Source: Melioribacteraceae bacterium (GTDB taxonomy: Bacteria; Bacteroidota; Ignavibacteria; Ignavibacteriales; Melioribacteraceae). Taken from it: a DNA stretch of 64,000 bases. Below, in pieces: positions 1-9,390 of the stretch. Position 1 is the first letter of the stretch. Each line of letters opens with the position of its first letter. The position numbers were made by a program, and so were the translations under genes. The notes under the pieces are model-generated. The model did not search any database, was not told the origin of the DNA, and saw only the letters and a program-made list of their open reading frames with translations. The stretch covers positions 1 to 64,000 of the forward strand of contig JAIOZI010000005.1 in the NCBI GenBank assembly GCA_021740785.1, written 5' to 3'.

Positions 1-130
1 GGGAATACTTTTGATCATTTTTCCCTTTTTGTGGGGAATACTTTTGATTCCGCAATGGGGAATACTTTTGATCACAACTGGGGATTGCTTTTGATCAATT
101 TCCCCTTTTTAGTGGGGAATCTTTTTGATC
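1..130. mobile_element. Multiple-repeat end of a probable IS21-type insertion sequence (partial)
   Basis: Five direct copies of a motif close to TGGGGAATACTTTTGATC lie at 1-16 (cut by the window edge), 33-49, 56-73, 79-96 and 113-130. Two of the gaps also share a TTTCCC(C)TTTTT(A)G segment. Several short direct repeats at the element tip, acting as transposase binding sites, are a hallmark of IS21-family ends. The family assignment is inference, because no istA/istB gene is visible; it would lie upstream of the window. The repeats stop exactly where the truncated transposase reading frame begins. Confidence 0.4.
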
Positions 131-135
131 AGTGA

Positions 136-513
136 CAATCAAATAGAAAAGATTTATTTAAATATATTTCAGGCGTTCTAAAAAACAATAAGTGTCACTT
201 ATATAGAATTAATGGTATAGAAGACCATCTGCATATTGCTGCCCATCTTCATCCCACCGTACCTTTGGCAAATTTGGTAAAAGATATTAAACTGAGTTCC
301 ACGGAATTTATTAAATCAGAAAAAATATTTCCAATGTTCAATGGTTGGCAAGAAGGATACGGGGCATTTACATATTCTTCTAAAGAAAATGAAAGAATTA
401 TAGAATACATTATCCACCAAGAAGAGCATCATAAAAAGATGGACTTCAAGGAAGAATACATTAACATATTGAAAGAAAACAATATTGAATTCAACGAAAA
501 ATATTTAGTTTGA
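136..513 (+). pseudogene. tnpA: IS200/IS605-type TnpA transposase, 5'-truncated
   Basis: The reading frame opens directly after a TGA at 133-135 and runs to 513 (125 residues). It begins in the middle of the Y1 (HUH) transposase fold. The HUH motif appears as D-H-L-H at about 200-235, before any ATG in this frame. The C-terminal block GYGAFTYS, then YIIHQEEHHKK, carries the usual nucleophile-tyrosine and Q/HH region. The N-terminal beta-strand segment of about 25-30 residues that starts intact family members (about 150 residues) is missing. It is replaced by the repeat cluster at 1-130, so insertion of that element probably removed the start. The ATG-less frame and lost N-terminus make it inactive. 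REP-associated relatives of this family mobilise palindromes, which is relevant to the hairpin array that follows. Confidence 0.85.
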
Positions 514-538
514 ATTTTAGTAGGGAAATCTTTATTCA

Positions 539-602
539 ACCCCGCCGGGGTTGGAATTCATTCTTAACATTATTTCTATTGATATTTAACCCCTTCGGGG
601 TT
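539..602. repeat. Two GC-rich hairpins of AACCCC-N3-GGGGTT type
   Basis: AACCCC-GCC-GGGGTT at about 539-552 and AACCCC-TTC-GGGGTT at 588-602 are short perfect inverted repeats. They lie just downstream of the transposase remnant. They differ in sequence from the GAATCCC hairpins that follow. They could act as terminators or as REP-like palindromes; neither has a T-tract. Confidence 0.6.
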
Positions 603-726
603 AGGCTCAACTTTGCTAATTCTGCAATAACAATAAGCTGAATTGATATGTTAACACGGTTTTTCCTACTTCGTAAGAAGAACTTTTGAATACCAGCGAA
701 TCCATTGACATTTAATATGAAATACA

Positions 727-1141
727 AGGAATCAATTTCAAACTCCGGAATCCCGAAGGGATTCAACATGAATAACACAATGACTCAAACTTAGACCCAG
801 AATCCCGAAAGGGATTCAACATGAATAATGCAAACACTCAAACTCAAGAACCAGAATCCCGAAAGGGATTCAACATGAATAACACATGAAAACAACCCGA
901 AACCCAGAGAATCCCGGAGGGATTCAATATTAATAATTCAAGGAATCAAATTCAAACTCCGGAATCCCGAAGGGATTCAATATGAATAACACAATGACTC
1001 AAACTTAGACCCAGAATCCCGAAAGGGATTCAACATGAATAATGCAAACACTCAAACTCAAGAACCAGAATCCCGAAAGGCATTCAACATGAATAACACA
1101 TGGGAACAACCCGAAACCCAGAGAATCCCGGAGGGATTCAA
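727..1141. repeat. Tandem 214-bp duplication, each copy with four GAATCCC/GGGATTC hairpins
   Basis: Eight hairpins of the form GAATCCC-(3 or 4 nt)-GGGATTC lie at 748-764, 800-817, 854-871, 909-925, 962-978, 1014-1031, 1068-1085 and 1123-1139. Hairpins 1-4 and 5-8 are offset by exactly 214 bp and their spacers match nearly base for base, so one four-hairpin block was duplicated in tandem. Hairpin 7 has one arm mismatch (GGC instead of GGG). Most hairpins are followed by CAACATGAATAA or a close variant. Spacers are about 35-37 bp and differ within a block, so this is not a CRISPR. It resembles REP/BIME arrays. Confidence 0.85.
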
Positions 1142-1179
1142 TGTGATATAACTTGTCAAGTATCTCAATTCCCCAGCTC

Positions 1180-2517
1180 TTACTTATCTGCTGAAGTATC
1201 TACTACTTCTTCGACTACTACTTTTGAACCCTCTACTTTTTTAACCACCAGCTTAGCGCCGTTCTGAACGAATTCACTATCGGATACCACATCATAACGT
1301 TTATTTTCTATTACTGCCGTTCCCGATGGTCGTAAATCAGTATATGCCGTTCCCGTCATTCCCAGTAAATGACTAAAATTAGGAGTTGACGTTGTGTAAC
1401 CTGAAGTTCCTATAATATTATCCTGTAAAACTAAGGTGTTCCAAATGCTGGTCTTCGGTAGAATCTTTGAAAGAATGTAAATCATTATTCCGGATGCGAT
1501 AAATGCCCCTGCTAATTGAATTATTGCTTGGGATATCATATCCCAATCGACATACGGAAGATCAGAAATTAAACCGAGGAATAAACTACCGACGATTAAA
1601 AGTATACCTAGAATCCCGACAATACCAAAACCCGGCACAACAAATAATTCAAGTAAAATCAGAACCACGCCTCCGACAAAAAGAAGTATCTCTATAATTG
1701 AAGCGAGTTCCAGAATAAAATTAGTACCGAAGAATAATGCCAGTGCAATTAACGCAGCGGTTCCGGGTAATCCCCAGCCCGGAGTTTTAATTTCTGTAAA
1801 CATTCCAACAAGTCCGACCATAATCAACAGCGATGAAATAATCGGATTATTTAGAAAACGTACTATCTTTTCTGCCCAGCCGATTTTAATATGAACCAAA
1901 TCTGCCGATTGCAAATTGAACATACTCAGAGCATCGTTAAGATTGGTTTTAATTGTATCAGTCATCCCGTATTCTAAAGCTTCAGCGCTTGTGAGCGTTA
2001 TTAACTGTGTACTGTCAACAAGTCCCTCTACAACAACTCTTTCATCAACCATTCCCTCTGCGATATCGGTTCTTCTTCCATTCTTTTCGGCAGTTGCCCG
2101 CATTTCCGAACGCATGTAGGATTGATATTTTTCCGAAACTTTTTGTCCCGCCTGATCAACTACAGTAGATGCCCCGATACTTGCACCCGGAACCATAACA
2201 ATCTTCTCACAAGAGAGAGCAATCAGCGCACCAGCCGAAATAGCTCTTTTATCAATAAACGCAATTGTCATCACCTTGCTGTTTAATATCGCATCTTTGA
2301 TTTGAGTCGCAGCATCTACTCTTCCACCAAATGTGTTGATTCTAAAAATTATCGCTTCGGCGAGATTTTTTTCTGCTTCCTCTACTACTCTTCTAACATA
2401 AGGAGCCAAACCGAGATCAATGTCACCCTCAATTTCAGCTACGTAGACCTTTTGACTCTGAGCAAAAACCTCGGAGATTAATAAGAGAGATAGGAAAATA
2501 AAAATTATTTTTTTCAA
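1180..2517 (-). CDS. nfeD: NfeD-family membrane-bound serine protease (ClpP-class, long form)
   Basis: The protein has 445 residues. A signal peptide (about 1-19) is followed by a ClpP/crotonase-fold protease domain (about 20-200). The nucleophile serine is in RAISAGA (Ser94), and a Lys near residue 130 fits the Ser-Lys dyad of long NfeD proteins. Four or five hydrophobic membrane segments span about 225-345. A C-terminal OB-fold NfeD domain (about 370-440) ends the protein. Long NfeD proteins act at the cell envelope, often with a stomatin/SPFH partner; none is adjacent here. The start codon is TTG, preceded by a GAAGGTGA ribosome-binding site. It is the last gene of a minus-strand run behind the agmatinase-family gene, 41 bp downstream of it. 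Confidence 0.93.
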   Translation of the reverse strand: MKKIIFIFLSLLLISEVFAQSQKVYVAEIEGDIDLGLAPYVRRVVEEAEKNLAEAIIFRINTFGGRVDAATQIKDAILNSKVMTIAFIDKRAISAGALIALSCEKIVMVPGASIGASTVVDQAGQKVSEKYQSYMRSEMRATAEKNGRRTDIAEGMVDERVVVEGLVDSTQLITLTSAEALEYGMTDTIKTNLNDALSMFNLQSADLVHIKIGWAEKIVRFLNNPIISSLLIMVGLVGMFTEIKTPGWGLPGTAALIALALFFGTNFILELASIIEILLFVGGVVLILLELFVVPGFGIVGILGILLIVGSLFLGLISDLPYVDWDMISQAIIQLAGAFIASGIMIYILSKILPKTSIWNTLVLQDNIIGTSGYTTSTPNFSHLLGMTGTAYTDLRPSGTAVIENKRYDVVSDSEFVQNGAKLVVKKVEGSKVVVEEVVDTSADK

Positions 2518-2558
2518 ATTATCACCTTCGATTTAATTGCTCATTAAAAAGCTAATTA

Positions 2559-3470
2559 TTACTGATTTACTTCTTCTGTCTGTTTAATCTGCATAGCACA
2601 ATTTAATATTTTATAAACAAGTTTTGCCGCCGTAAAGTTTGAAGATTCATGAAATTTTGACGGAGCGAGTTCAACTACATCAAAACCAACAATTTTTCTC
2701 TCTTTACCAACAAGTTTAATAAGATCAATGGTTTCATCCCAGTACAATCCTCCGGGTTCTGGTGTACCTGTAGCAGGTAATACCGACGGGTCTAAACCAT
2801 CAACATCAAATGTTATATAAACATTCTCACTCAATTTTTGTAATACTTCGTACTGCCAGTTTTCACCGTATTTACCCAGACGGATATCCCGTGCGTAAAA
2901 TGTATTAATTCCATTTTCTTTTATAAATTTTGATTCGGATAATTCCTGAGCCCGGATACCAACCTGTGTAATGTTTTTATTGAATTCGACAACTCTAGCC
3001 ATTACACTTGCATGTGAATATTTTGTTCCTTCGTAGGAATCACGCAAATCCGAATGTGCATCAATCTGCAGAATAGAAAGATTCTCATACTTTTCATGAT
3101 GCGCTCTTATCGGTGCACTTGATAAGGAATGCTCACCGCCAAGCGTTACCACGAATTTGTTGTCTGTCAATAACCTAACCACATTTTTGTAAATTTTATT
3201 GATCGATTTTTTTACGGATTTTTCATTAAACTGTATTGGTTTTAACGCTGCAATACCGGTATCAAAACAAAGCTCCCGGTCAAATTCTTCATCGTAGAAT
3301 TCAACATAGTGCGAAGCTTTTATAATTTCCTTTGGACCGTTTTTCGTTCCTCCGCCGTAACTGACAGTCGCTTCGAGCGGGGCTGAAAGAATAACTACCT
3401 GCGATTTTTCATAATCCGAGAATTCTTTTTCAATCGCTAAAAAATTGTTTTTAATTCCCAATGTCTTCAC
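2559..3470 (-). CDS. speB: Agmatinase/arginase-family ureohydrolase
   Basis: Binuclear-manganese ureohydrolase of 303 residues. From the upstream GTG at 3482 (307-residue numbering), the metal-binding motifs are in family order: GGEHS (115-119), DAHSD (141-145), SHAS (156-159), DVDGLDPS (226-233) and PEPGG (241-245). The expected reaction is agmatine to putrescine plus urea, which fits polyamine synthesis. Specificity against formiminoglutamase or guanidinobutyrase cannot be decided from motifs. The open frame reaches a GTG at 3482, but GTGAGG there is a good ribosome-binding site for the GTG at 3470, so that start is preferred. It follows the yajC terminator, and nfeD follows 41 bp later. 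Confidence 0.9.
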   Translation of the reverse strand: MKTLGIKNNFLAIEKEFSDYEKSQVVILSAPLEATVSYGGGTKNGPKEIIKASHYVEFYDEEFDRELCFDTGIAALKPIQFNEKSVKKSINKIYKNVVRLLTDNKFVVTLGGEHSLSSAPIRAHHEKYENLSILQIDAHSDLRDSYEGTKYSHASVMARVVEFNKNITQVGIRAQELSESKFIKENGINTFYARDIRLGKYGENWQYEVLQKLSENVYITFDVDGLDPSVLPATGTPEPGGLYWDETIDLIKLVGKERKIVGFDVVELAPSKFHESSNFTAAKLVYKILNCAMQIKQTEEVNQ

Positions 3471-3482
3471 GTTTGACCTCAC

Positions 3483-3511
3483 AAAAAAGCCGGTGTAAAT
3501 TTACCACCGGC
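3483..3511 (-). terminator. Rho-independent terminator after tgt-yajC
   Basis: On the minus strand GCCGGTG (3511-3505) pairs with CACCGGC (3495-3489) and is followed by a run of six T. It lies between yajC and the agmatinase-family gene, so it should at least partly separate the two transcripts. Confidence 0.85.
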
Positions 3512-3525
3512 AATTTATAAATGTG

Positions 3526-3843
3526 TTAGTTGTCATCTTTCTGTGCAACGATAGTAGCAATTGCAGATCTTTCGAATTTCATTTTAACATTGTTGCCGAC
3601 ATCAAGCAGACATGTTTTTTCATCCAATCCCGAAACAGTAGCATGCAATCCTCCGCTTGTGATAATTTTATCACCTTTCTTAATTGCGGATAACATTGCT
3701 TCACGTTCCTTTGCTTTCTTTTGCTGAGGTCTGATAATCATAAAATAAAATATTGCAAAGATAGCACCGAACATTATCAAGGTACTTACAAGACTTCCTC
3801 CGCCGTCACCGCCTTGCGGAGCCATCGCTAAAAGATAGTTCAC
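3526..3843 (-). CDS. yajC: Preprotein translocase accessory subunit YajC
   Basis: This 105-residue protein has one N-terminal membrane helix (about 20-40), then IIRPQQKKAKEREAML and a small basic cytoplasmic domain with the conserved GDKIITSGGLHATV block (about 56-70). YajC joins SecD/SecF in the Sec holo-translocon. The start is GTG at 3843, immediately after the TAA of tgt. A strong GAGGAGGAAT ribosome-binding site lies inside the end of tgt, so the pair is translationally linked. The tgt-yajC order is classic, but the usual secD-secF continuation is absent here. Confidence 0.95.
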   Translation of the reverse strand: MNYLLAMAPQGGDGGGSLVSTLIMFGAIFAIFYFMIIRPQQKKAKEREAMLSAIKKGDKIITSGGLHATVSGLDEKTCLLDVGNNVKMKFERSAIATIVAQKDDN

Positions 3844-5019
<1,176 letters not shown>

Positions 5020-5031
5020 TCAACTGCCCTT

Positions 5032-5454
5032 CTAATCGATTAAAAATCTTGATCTTACATCCTCACTAGGAATCATACATTCACCTTTTTTTTCAAACCA
5101 TTTAAAACGGTTCGCTGCTACGAAATCGTAAAGTTTGTCACGTATTTTTTCGGGTAGCACTTTGAGAATAAGTAAAAGTCGCCAGTGCCACTTAAGTTCT
5201 TTTATTATTTCAATTACAGCATTTGACTTAATGTAATATTTATCGTTTTTCAGAATAATGATTGAATCAATTTCACCAAGTTTTTCTTTAATGTTTGTTA
5301 GTGTTCTTCCGGCAAACTCAGAGGTTATCGGTGAAAATTTGAATTTTGATTCCTTATCCACCCCGATTAAAAAATTCACTGCGGAGCTGCATAAATAACA
5401 AAACCCGTCAAAAAAGATTATTATTTGAGCTGAGTCCTTTTCTTCTTGTTTCAT
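5032..5454 (-). CDS. Thiol-disulfide oxidoreductase of the DCC family (DUF393)
   Basis: The 140-residue protein opens with FFDGFCYLCSSAVNF. The D-G-x-C-x-x-C pattern (Cys19 and Cys22) is the DCC signature. A thioredoxin-like remainder includes a conserved basic C-terminal part (RFKWFEKKGECMIP). A redox role is assumed for the family, but substrates are generally unknown. It lies 30 bp upstream of tgt on the same strand and is probably co-transcribed. Confidence 0.85.
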   Translation of the reverse strand: MKQEEKDSAQIIIFFDGFCYLCSSAVNFLIGVDKESKFKFSPITSEFAGRTLTNIKEKLGEIDSIIILKNDKYYIKSNAVIEIIKELKWHWRLLLILKVLPEKIRDKLYDFVAANRFKWFEKKGECMIPSEDVRSRFLID

Positions 5455-5494
5455 TTACTAATTTTTTCCATCGTGCTCCCGTTAATGCTGTAAT

Positions 5495-5524
5495 TAAAAA
5501 TCCCGGCTAATATTTTACCGGGAT
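5495..5524 (-). terminator. Rho-independent terminator after isocitrate dehydrogenase
   Basis: On the minus strand ATCCCGG (5524-5518) pairs with CCGGGAT (5506-5500) around an 11-nt loop and is followed by a T-run. It separates the dehydrogenase from the DCC-tgt-yajC transcript. Confidence 0.8.
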
Positions 5525-5576
5525 CATTCAATTGAATTTGTCAAATAACAAACTGAGGAGCAGACAATGTTTTGAA

Positions 5577-7805
5577 TTACATTGAATCAATAATCGCATT
5601 TAACGTGGCGCTGGGACGCATAATCTTCTCCGTTTTTTCTTGATCCGGATAAAAATAACCGCCCAAATCAGCCGGCGCTCCCTGTGCTGCAAGAAGTTCT
5701 TCATTTATTTTCGCTTCGTTTTCTCTCAACTTTGCTGCTAATTCAGTAAAGCGTTTTTTCATCTGATCATCTTTATCCTGAGAGGAAAGTTCTTCTGCCC
5801 AGTACAATGCTAAATAAAATGAACTACCTCTATTATCTATCTCATTAACTTTACGAGAAGGAGTTTTTTCATTTTCAAGATATTTCCCGACTGCAATGTC
5901 TAATGTTTCAGCAAGAATGTTTGCTTTTGGATTACCGGTCTTCTCTGCCGCCAATTCAAGTGACGGAACCAATGCACAATACTCACCCAGTGAATCCCAT
6001 CGCAGGTGACCTTCTTTGAGCATCTGCTGAACATGTTTAGGAGCTGAACCGCCTGCCCCGGTTTCAAATAATCCGCCTCCGTTTAAAAGCGGAACAATCG
6101 ACAGCATTCTGGCGCTCGTACCAAGTTCCAATATTGGAAATAAATCCGTTAGGTAATCACGTAATACATTTCCGGTGACTGAAATTGTATCAAGACCTTT
6201 TCTTACTCTCTCCAATGTGAATTTCATTGCATCAACAGGTTTCATGATTCTTATATCGAGTCCGGTTGTATCATGATCCGGTAAATACATATTAACTTTT
6301 TTTATTATCTCCGCATCATGTCCCCTATTTTCATCCAGCCAAAATACTGTAGGATAACCGGTTGCTCTTGCTCTGCTTACAGCTAATTTAACCCAATCTT
6401 TAATAGCTTCGTCTTTTGCCTGGCATGCGCGGAAAACATCACCTTTCTCAACAATTTGTTCCAGAACCGATTCGCCGGATAGTTTTACGATTTTCATCTT
6501 ACCTTCTGCAGGCGCTTCGAATGTTTTATCGTGTGAACCGTATTCTTCAGCTTTCTTTGCCATCAGCCCGACATTAGATACACTTCCCATCGTTGCAGGA
6601 TTAAATTGACCCTTCTCCTTGGCATCTTCAATTATCTCACTATACATTGTCGCATAACATCTGTCCGGGACCATTGCAATTACATCCTGAAGCTGATCGT
6701 TTTTATTCCACATCTTCCCTCCGTCTCGAACAACATTAGGCATAGATGCATCAACAATAATATCGTTCGGTTTATGAAGATTCGTGATGCCCTTGCTTGA
6801 ATCAACCATTGCAAGATCGGGACGGGTTTCATATACTTTGTTTATTTCCGCTTCTATCTCCGACTTTTTATCAGCGGGCAATTTTTCTAATTTTGCCAAA
6901 ACACCCGATAAACCGTTATTTACATTTGCGCCAATTTCTTGTAAAACATCAGTATGTTTTTCAAGTGCATCTTTGTAAAAGACCGATACACAATGACCGA
7001 ACATTATCGGATCGGAAATTTTCATCATTGTTGCCTTAAGGTGAAGCGACAACAGCACGTCATCTTTTTTTGCTTCTTCTATCTGTTCGGCATAGAATTT
7101 TCTCAATTCAGCAACATTCATAACTGATGCATCAATTACCTCTCCCTCAAGAAGTGATAACTTTTCTTTAAGGATTTCAACATTTCCGTCTTTGTCCTCA
7201 AATTCAATACGCACATCGCATGGTTCATTAATCGTAACCGATTTTTCGGTTTCGTAAAAATCCTTTCCCGACATATAAGCAACGCGGGCTTTTGATCCGG
7301 ATTCGGGCCATGGCTTCATCATTTTATGCGGATGCTGTTTTGCAAATTTCTTAACCGATGCCGCTGCTCTTCTGTCTGCATTTCCCTCTCTTAAAACGGG
7401 ATTTACTGCCGAACCGAGCACTTTGCTAAATCGTTTTTTCAGTTCTTTCTCTTCTTCGGTTTTTGCTTCTTCCGGGTAATCCGGAATATCGTAACCCTTT
7501 TCCTGAAGTTCTTTTATAGCAGCTTGAAGCTGGGGAATTGATGCACTGATATTCGGAAGTTTTATGATATTTGCTTCGGGAGTTTTTGCCAGTTTACCGA
7601 GTTCTTCCAAGTAATCCGGTATTTTTTGTTCTTCCGTTAATCTTTCCGGGAAGTTGGCGATGATTCTGCCTGCCAGTGAAATATCCTTTGTTTCAAAATC
7701 AATTCCTGTTCCTTTTGTGAATGCCTTAAAAATCGGCAGCAAACAATAAGATGCAAGCGCGGGGGCTTCGTCAATCTGTGTCCAAATAATTTTATAATCA
7801 GTCAT
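5577..7805 (-). CDS. icd: Monomeric NADP-dependent isocitrate dehydrogenase
   Basis: At 742 residues it matches the monomeric (about 80 kDa) class rather than the 45-kDa dimeric class. Motifs typical of that class are visible: NISASIPQL (about 105-113), [14 protein letters not shown] (substrate and metal region), FGHCVSVFY, and [13 protein letters not shown] near residue 590. It converts isocitrate to 2-oxoglutarate and CO2 with NADP+, providing NADPH in the TCA cycle. The ATG start has an AGGAATG ribosome-binding site. It is transcribed alone, with a terminator directly after it, and follows the large gene-free repeat region. Confidence 0.97.
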   Translation of the reverse strand: MTDYKIIWTQIDEAPALASYCLLPIFKAFTKGTGIDFETKDISLAGRIIANFPERLTEEQKIPDYLEELGKLAKTPEANIIKLPNISASIPQLQAAIKELQEKGYDIPDYPEEAKTEEEKELKKRFSKVLGSAVNPVLREGNADRRAAASVKKFAKQHPHKMMKPWPESGSKARVAYMSGKDFYETEKSVTINEPCDVRIEFEDKDGNVEILKEKLSLLEGEVIDASVMNVAELRKFYAEQIEEAKKDDVLLSLHLKATMMKISDPIMFGHCVSVFYKDALEKHTDVLQEIGANVNNGLSGVLAKLEKLPADKKSEIEAEINKVYETRPDLAMVDSSKGITNLHKPNDIIVDASMPNVVRDGGKMWNKNDQLQDVIAMVPDRCYATMYSEIIEDAKEKGQFNPATMGSVSNVGLMAKKAEEYGSHDKTFEAPAEGKMKIVKLSGESVLEQIVEKGDVFRACQAKDEAIKDWVKLAVSRARATGYPTVFWLDENRGHDAEIIKKVNMYLPDHDTTGLDIRIMKPVDAMKFTLERVRKGLDTISVTGNVLRDYLTDLFPILELGTSARMLSIVPLLNGGGLFETGAGGSAPKHVQQMLKEGHLRWDSLGEYCALVPSLELAAEKTGNPKANILAETLDIAVGKYLENEKTPSRKVNEIDNRGSSFYLALYWAEELSSQDKDDQMKKRFTELAAKLRENEAKINEELLAAQGAPADLGGYFYPDQEKTEKIMRPSATLNAIIDSM

Positions 7806-7959
7806 TCTGCATTCCTATATTTTTAAAAATTTGAATGAGTTAGAATTAAGTCGTGATGAAACATCACAAAAAATTTATGTCATAAATTACACATCTTTGA
7901 TAAGATTTGGAAATGGATTCAAGTAATAAACAGTAATTTTCAGATTAAGCGTTTATTTA

Positions 7960-8310
7960 CACTGATCAAAGCGGAGAGTCCGCGGGACTCCTGTGGAGAA
8001 GAATCTAAGATAGTCCTTAAGATGCTTCAGTCGTGCAGCACCGCTACAAAAACCAAAGAGCTGCACTCCCTCAGCATGACATCATAGAACTTGTCATTCT
8101 GATCGGAGCGGAGCGTAGAGAAGAATCTAAGGGAGTTCCATAGATGCTTCAGTCGTGCATCCCGACAAAGAACATCGGGACACAAAAAACGCGCAACGCA
8201 CTTCTTCAGCATGACATAATTGAACAGGTCATTCTGAATGAAACAAAAATCTTTTGCCCGTCATTCTGATCGAAACGAAGTGAAGAGAAGAATCTATGGG
8301 TCGCCAGACT
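7960..8310. repeat. Dispersed GTCATTCTGA...GAAGAATCT repeats, cluster A
   Basis: GTCATTCTGA occurs at 8093, 8228 and 8260, each followed by GAAGAATCT or a purine-rich variant. A related copy without the intact first motif begins near 7962. The block from 8093 (CTTCAGTCGTGCATCCC, a CGGGACACAAAAAACGCG stretch, ACTTCTTCAGCATGAC) recurs at 8656-8850. There is no plausible gene; frames here are short and built from repeats. A hairpin GAGTCC-GCG-GGACTC lies near 7976-7990. Confidence 0.75.
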
Positions 8311-8345
8311 TCGTAGGACTTCTTGTCAGTGTTTCCTGTTTCATT

Positions 8346-8457
8346 AGGTTTTCAGATTTAGTTAATTATAAACTCACCTTAATCCTCCCAACCTTCATTA
8401 TATTACGGTCGGTAAATCTTGCAAAGAGAGGACAGTATTGTGTAAATCTGAAAACCT
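8346..8457. repeat. 112-bp element with 15-bp perfect terminal inverted repeats
   Basis: AGGTTTTCAGATTTA at 8346-8360 is the exact reverse complement of 8443-8457. The interior is unique and non-coding. The size and ends suggest a MITE-like insertion between the two repeat clusters. No clear target-site duplication is visible. Confidence 0.6.
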
Positions 8458-8510
8458 TTGTTTCTTTTTTAGTACTCGTTCCCCTCACGGAAAATATAAG
8501 AAATTTGTTT

Positions 8511-8585
8511 AGGGACAGCTCGCGAGCTGTCCCTACAGCCATTTTGGTATTACAATGCTCGGTTGCCGGGAACCACTTCCCGGCA
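8511..8585. repeat. Two strong palindromes
   Basis: A 24-bp perfect palindrome at 8511-8534 (arm AGGGACAGCTCG) is followed 29 bp later by TGCCGGGAA-CCAC-TTCCCGGCA at 8564-8585. Neither is followed by a T-tract. They look like dispersed REP-type palindromes rather than terminators, since no gene ends nearby. Confidence 0.75.
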
Positions 8586-8655
8586 CTTGTTATATCATTT
8601 TATGTCACGATGCAACCGGGACAGCCATTTACTTCAGCAGGACATTATTGAACCG

Positions 8656-8860
8656 GTCATTCTGAACGGAGTGAAGAATCTAAGATAGTCCTTAAGATGC
8701 TTCAGTCGTGCATCCCGACAAAGAGCATCGGGACACAAAAAACGCGCAACGCACTTCTTCAGCATGACATAATTGAATCCGTCATTCTGAAAGAAACAAA
8801 AACCTTATGTCCGTCATTCTGATCGAAACGAAGTGAAGAGAAGAATCTGTGGGAGTCTTC
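8656..8860. repeat. Dispersed GTCATTCTGA repeats, cluster B (second copy of cluster A block)
   Basis: GTCATTCTGA occurs at 8656, 8781 and 8813. The about 200-bp block repeats 8093-8297 with small changes (for example AACATCGGGA against AGCATCGGGA) and a 17-bp deletion after the first motif. The direct repeats flank the inverted-repeat element and the palindromes. Confidence 0.75.
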
Positions 8861-8973
8861 AGATTCTTCAACGAAGTACCACCCTCCGGCAGCCGAGTTT
8901 TCGTCCCCTGCATTGCAAATATGAAATTTTACAATCCGTTTTTCATTCTTTTGAAGTGGGAAGTAAAAGAGCT

Positions 8974-9120
8974 GACGCCATTCTTCCTGACGATGACGCT
9001 GTTCTTCCTGACGTTGACGCTGCCCTCCCTGATGATGACGCCATTCTTCCTGACGATGACGCCATTCTTCCTGACAATTATGCCGTTCTTCCTGACGTTG
9101 ATGCCGTTCTTCCTAACATC
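8974..9120. repeat. 21-bp minisatellite, seven units
   Basis: Seven contiguous 21-bp units begin at 8974, 8995, 9016, 9037, 9058, 9079 and 9100, near the consensus GACGCCATTCTTCCTGACGAT. Because 21 is a multiple of three, overlapping frames stay open on both strands (for example a repeated LPDDDA peptide). No frame has a ribosome-binding site or non-repeat coding sequence, so a protein is not supported. Confidence 0.85.
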
Positions 9121-9390
9121 CGAGAATAGAACACGAACGACACGGACTACGCGGGAAACCACGGATAAAGGATTAAGTTATTGGTTATTGAGTTATTTGG
9201 TTATTAAGGGGCTGGGAACTTATAATTGACAATTTTCTATTGACTATTACCTACATCAAAGATTCTCCCCTTCGTTTAAAATTACCAAACGTGACAATTA
9301 GTGAAGTTTGGCTACGGAGGACAGACCGGTATTAAAATTTTCGATTGACTATTTACGATCACCTTCGCTAAAGCTACGGTGATTAAAATT

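Noticed and set aside
536-778. An 80-residue minus-strand frame over the start of the hairpin array
   Set aside because: It is translated from repeated palindromic sequence, has no ribosome-binding site and no family match.
748-1139. Possible CRISPR array
   Set aside because: Repeats are 17-18-bp self-complementary hairpins and spacers are reused between the two duplicated blocks. No cas gene is present.
8238-8651. 137-residue frame across the dispersed repeats
   Set aside because: Most of it is GTCATTCTGA repeat and palindrome sequence. No signal for a gene is present, and frames on both strands overlap.
8833-9229. Acidic LPDDDA repeat protein and its overlapping frames
   Set aside because: The 21-bp period keeps several frames open on both strands. 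No ribosome-binding site or unique coding sequence flanks the repeat.
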